A stretch of 8,338 nt of DNA, taken from positions 20,802-29,139 of the forward strand of contig DICX01000059.1 in assembly GCA_002417825.1 (NCBI GenBank), written 5' to 3'. Under the pieces are notes generated by a model that saw only the letters and a list, made by a program, of their open reading frames with translations, was not told the origin of the DNA and ran no database searches. The DNA comes from Lactobacillus sp. UBA5815 (GTDB lineage: Bacteria > Bacillota > Bacilli > Lactobacillales > Lactobacillaceae). The position numbers and the translations under genes are program-made. Of this stretch, positions 6,376 through 8,338 are shown one piece after another. The number at the start of each line of letters is the position of its first letter. Within the stretch, counting starts at the first letter, position 1.

Positions 6376-7632
6376 TTATTCTTTATCCGCAAAAAAAGTA
6401 GCTTGAACGGCTTGCGTGATTGCCAGCTTAACATGTGCATAGGTCAACCCGCCTTGCATATACAACGCATAGGGTGGGCGCAACGGACCATCGGCAGAAA
6501 ATTCCATTGTTGCCCCTTGTACAAAGCTGCCAGCTGCCATGATGATCTCGTCTTCATAACCTGGCATTTTGCTTGGAATTGGCTCTACGAATGAATCAAC
6601 CGGCGAATTGGCCTGAATTTGCTGAGTAAATTTGATCATATTCTGACGATCATTGAAAATAATGGTTTGAATCAAATCAGTCCTTGGCTCATCCCAAGTC
6701 GGGCTGACTTTAAGCCCCATTTTCTGCAAAAGCGCCGCACTGTAAATTGCGCCCTTGATCGCATTTCCAGTGACTTCAGGAGCTTCAAAAAAGCCTTGAT
6801 AGAACTCATGGTTATTTGCCAAAGAAGCCCCTTCACTGTCGCCAATGCCAGCTGCCGTCAATCGGTAAGCGGCATTTTCGACCAAATCCTTTCGGCCAAC
6901 GATGTAACCACCAGTTTTGGCAATGCCACCGCCGGCATTTTTGATCAAAGAGCCTGCCATAAAATCAGCGCCATATTCTGTGGGTTCATGACATTCAGAA
7001 AATTCGCCATAGCAGTTGTCAATAAAAATCAAACTTTCAGGTGATACCTTTTTGATGAGTGTGATCATCCTTTGGATCTTAGCTACAGTAAAGCTTGGGC
7101 GCGTTGCATAACCACGAGAGCGCTGAATCACAATTATCTTAGGATGATCGCGTTTCAAAACAATCTCAGCTTGTACATCATCGACTTCGCCAGATGGTGT
7201 CAGTGGTACGTATGAAAAGCTAACTCCTGCTTCACGCAAGGACCCCTTTTGATTTCCTGCGATGCCGATCACTTCTTGCATCGTGTCATAAGGTTCACCT
7301 GTCAAATAGGTCAAATGATCGCCATAATGCAGATTACCTGCCAAAGCAACAGCTAAAGTATGGGTTCCTGAAACGAATTGGGAACGGACTAATGCTGCTT
7401 CAGTCTTAAAGACTTGCGCGTAAATCGCATCTAACTTTTGCCGACCTTCGTCGTTGTGACCATACCCTGTCGATCCTGTCAAATCACTTTCGGCGACATG
7501 CTGATCTTGAAAAGCTTTTAAGACTTTGGCTTGGTTGTATAAAACTTGTTCATCAATCTGAGCTAGCCGTGGCGTGATCTCTTGATCGACTTGTGCGACG
7601 ATCTTTTTTAATTCTGGTGCTAATTCATGCAT
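6376..7632 (-). CDS. ynbB: YnbB-like PLP-dependent protein (methionine gamma-lyase family, 'aluminium resistance protein')
   Basis: A fold-type I pyridoxal-phosphate enzyme of the family found beside glnR-glnA in many Firmicutes (YnbB in B. subtilis). Its name comes from distant likeness to methionine gamma-lyase and from an old aluminium-resistance report. The true substrate is not established to my knowledge. The 418-residue protein has GSTGYGHND near residue 55, SGTHT near residue 88 (probable phosphate-binding turn), Asp205 in FIDNCYGEF (expected to contact the PLP ring nitrogen) and Lys231 in GSLIKNAGGG (expected Schiff-base lysine). The C-terminal part has the conserved stretch RPPYALYMQGGLTY. 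There are no membrane segments or signal peptide. The ATG at 7632 is preceded by CAGGAG (7641-7646) at 8 bases, whereas an in-frame ATG at 7653 has no such site, so 7632 is chosen. The start overlaps the miaA stop in ATGCATGA, suggesting translational coupling. The PLP-enzyme assignment is firm and the reaction is unknown. Confidence 0.92.
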   Translation of the reverse strand: MHELAPELKKIVAQVDQEITPRLAQIDEQVLYNQAKVLKAFQDQHVAESDLTGSTGYGHNDEGRQKLDAIYAQVFKTEAALVRSQFVSGTHTLAVALAGNLHYGDHLTYLTGEPYDTMQEVIGIAGNQKGSLREAGVSFSYVPLTPSGEVDDVQAEIVLKRDHPKIIVIQRSRGYATRPSFTVAKIQRMITLIKKVSPESLIFIDNCYGEFSECHEPTEYGADFMAGSLIKNAGGGIAKTGGYIVGRKDLVENAAYRLTAAGIGDSEGASLANNHEFYQGFFEAPEVTGNAIKGAIYSAALLQKMGLKVSPTWDEPRTDLIQTIIFNDRQNMIKFTQQIQANSPVDSFVEPIPSKMPGYEDEIIMAAGSFVQGATMEFSADGPLRPPYALYMQGGLTYAHVKLAITQAVQATFFADKE

Positions 7633-8338
7633 TTTGCCATCTCCTGATTTCATTTAAAATTTTTTCTTCACAATGATTATCGTTCAAAGGATCAAACCAG
7701 ACAATAGGCAGTTGATGTCGAAAATATGTCAACTGTCGTTTGGCATAATGACGAGATGCTTTTTTTAATTCCGCTACACAAGCATCTAACGAAGCTTGGC
7801 CTTCAAAATATGGAAAGAATTCTTTATAACCGATTGCCTGAAGCACTTGATGCTCTTTTTCGCGATTGCTGTAAATGAAAGCTGCCTCCTTTAAAAGTCC
7901 CTTTGCCATCATGAGATCCACACGTCGATTGATTCGCTCATACACACGTTGACGCTCACTATTAAGACCAATGATCAGCGTGTCATAGCGTGGCAAAATC
8001 TGAACTTGCTGATCTGAGAATTTATGATGTGTCCTTGTCATCACGGTCAAAGCTCGCAAGACACGGCGTTCATTTTGCCAAGGAATCTTAGCCGCTGCAA
8101 CAGGATCGGAATGATCAAGCTCTTGCCATAAGCGTTCTGCACCATAATGTGCCAGATAGTCTTGCCATTTTTTCGAGACATTATCTTTCTGATCCCCTGT
8201 TTCACCTAACTTGAGTTGGTTGATCAATGCATATAAATAAAATCCCGTCCCACCGACAACAAAAGGAAAATGATCATCTTGGTAAATTTTTGTGATGGCC
8301 GTCGTCGCCTCATTGACAAAATCTTTGACAGAATAGGA
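7625..8338 (-). CDS. miaA: tRNA dimethylallyltransferase MiaA, N-terminus cut by window edge
   Basis: Transfers a dimethylallyl group from DMAPP to A37 of tRNAs that read codons beginning with U, giving i6A37, which steadies codon pairing. The frame runs open from base 8338 to the TGA at 7625-7627 and gives 237 residues. The family is usually about 300-315, so some 65-75 residues, including the P-loop GPTASGKT, lie outside the window. Visible family features, numbered from the first visible residue, are YSVKDF at 2-7, VGGTGFYLYAL near 24-34, the RINRRVDLMMAKGLLKEA helix in the middle, AIGYKEF, and the RQLTYFRH segment near the C-terminus corresponding to the usual RQxTWFR. It is the first visible gene of a leftward group with the ynbB-like gene, which it overlaps by 8 bases, and glnA. 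No frameshift was seen. The promoter lies outside the window. Confidence 0.95.
   Translation of the reverse strand, partial: SYSVKDFVNEATTAITKIYQDDHFPFVVGGTGFYLYALINQLKLGETGDQKDNVSKKWQDYLAHYGAERLWQELDHSDPVAAAKIPWQNERRVLRALTVMTRTHHKFSDQQVQILPRYDTLIIGLNSERQRVYERINRRVDLMMAKGLLKEAAFIYSNREKEHQVLQAIGYKEFFPYFEGQASLDACVAELKKASRHYAKRQLTYFRHQLPIVWFDPLNDNHCEEKILNEIRRWQNA
7641..7646 (-). promoter_or_regulatory. Ribosome binding site of the ynbB-like gene, inside miaA
   Basis: CAGGAG on the minus strand lies 8 bases before the ATG at 7632 and within the last codons of miaA. It decides between the two in-frame starts (7653 and 7632), because it lies downstream of the first and at ideal distance from the second. 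Confidence 0.75.

Noticed and set aside
6619..7044. A 141-residue open frame on the plus strand opposite the ynbB-like gene
   Set aside because: It is the antisense shadow of a well-conserved gene, its product has no recognisable domain, and I see no ribosome binding site that would favour it.
8225..8227. TTG at 8225-8227 as the start of miaA
   Set aside because: The frame continues upstream with clear MiaA sequence (VGGTGFY and YSVKDF), so the gene is cut by the window edge rather than starting here.

Overview
This window is an ordinary chromosomal stretch from a lactic acid bacterium, most likely a member of Lactobacillaceae close to Lactobacillus in the strict sense. The evidence is the AT-leaning base composition, the very close resemblance of the PepN and PepX proteins to those of the L. 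helveticus/L. acidophilus group as I remember them, Gram-positive type glutamine synthetase, and strong AGGAG-type ribosome binding sites. I ran no search, so the genus is an inference from recalled sequences.

Layout from left to right. Bases 1-2247 (minus strand) hold pepN, a zinc aminopeptidase, whose C-terminal end is cut by the window edge. A 148-base divergent spacer carries the promoters for pepN (leftward) and pepX (rightward). Bases 2399-4783 (plus strand) hold pepX, the Xaa-Pro dipeptidyl-peptidase. A 119-base convergent spacer contains a perfect bidirectional terminator at 4831-4868. Bases 4903-6240 (minus) hold glnA, glutamine synthetase type I, preceded by a 135-base leader and promoter region. 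Bases 6376-7632 (minus) hold a YnbB-type PLP-dependent protein of uncertain function. It overlaps by 8 bases the end of miaA (7625-8338, minus), a tRNA dimethylallyltransferase cut at its N-terminus by the window edge. There is no gene-free stretch longer than 150 bases, and I see no RNA gene, mobile element or CRISPR array.

The genes fit a nitrogen-supply theme. PepN and PepX are cytoplasmic peptidases that finish the digestion of imported peptides, PepX dealing with proline-containing ones, and GlnA assimilates ammonium into glutamine. The order miaA - ynbB - glnA resembles the Firmicute arrangement miaA/hflX - ynbB - glnR - glnA, but the repressor gene glnR is missing and I find no GlnR operator before glnA. 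Instead glnA has its own good promoter with an extended -10.

I found no exotic or undescribed system. The points most worth a second look are the glnR-less glnA control region with a 12-base near-repeat and a GNRA-loop hairpin at the predicted 5' end of the message, and a shared leader motif at the 5' ends of the divergent pepN and pepX messages.
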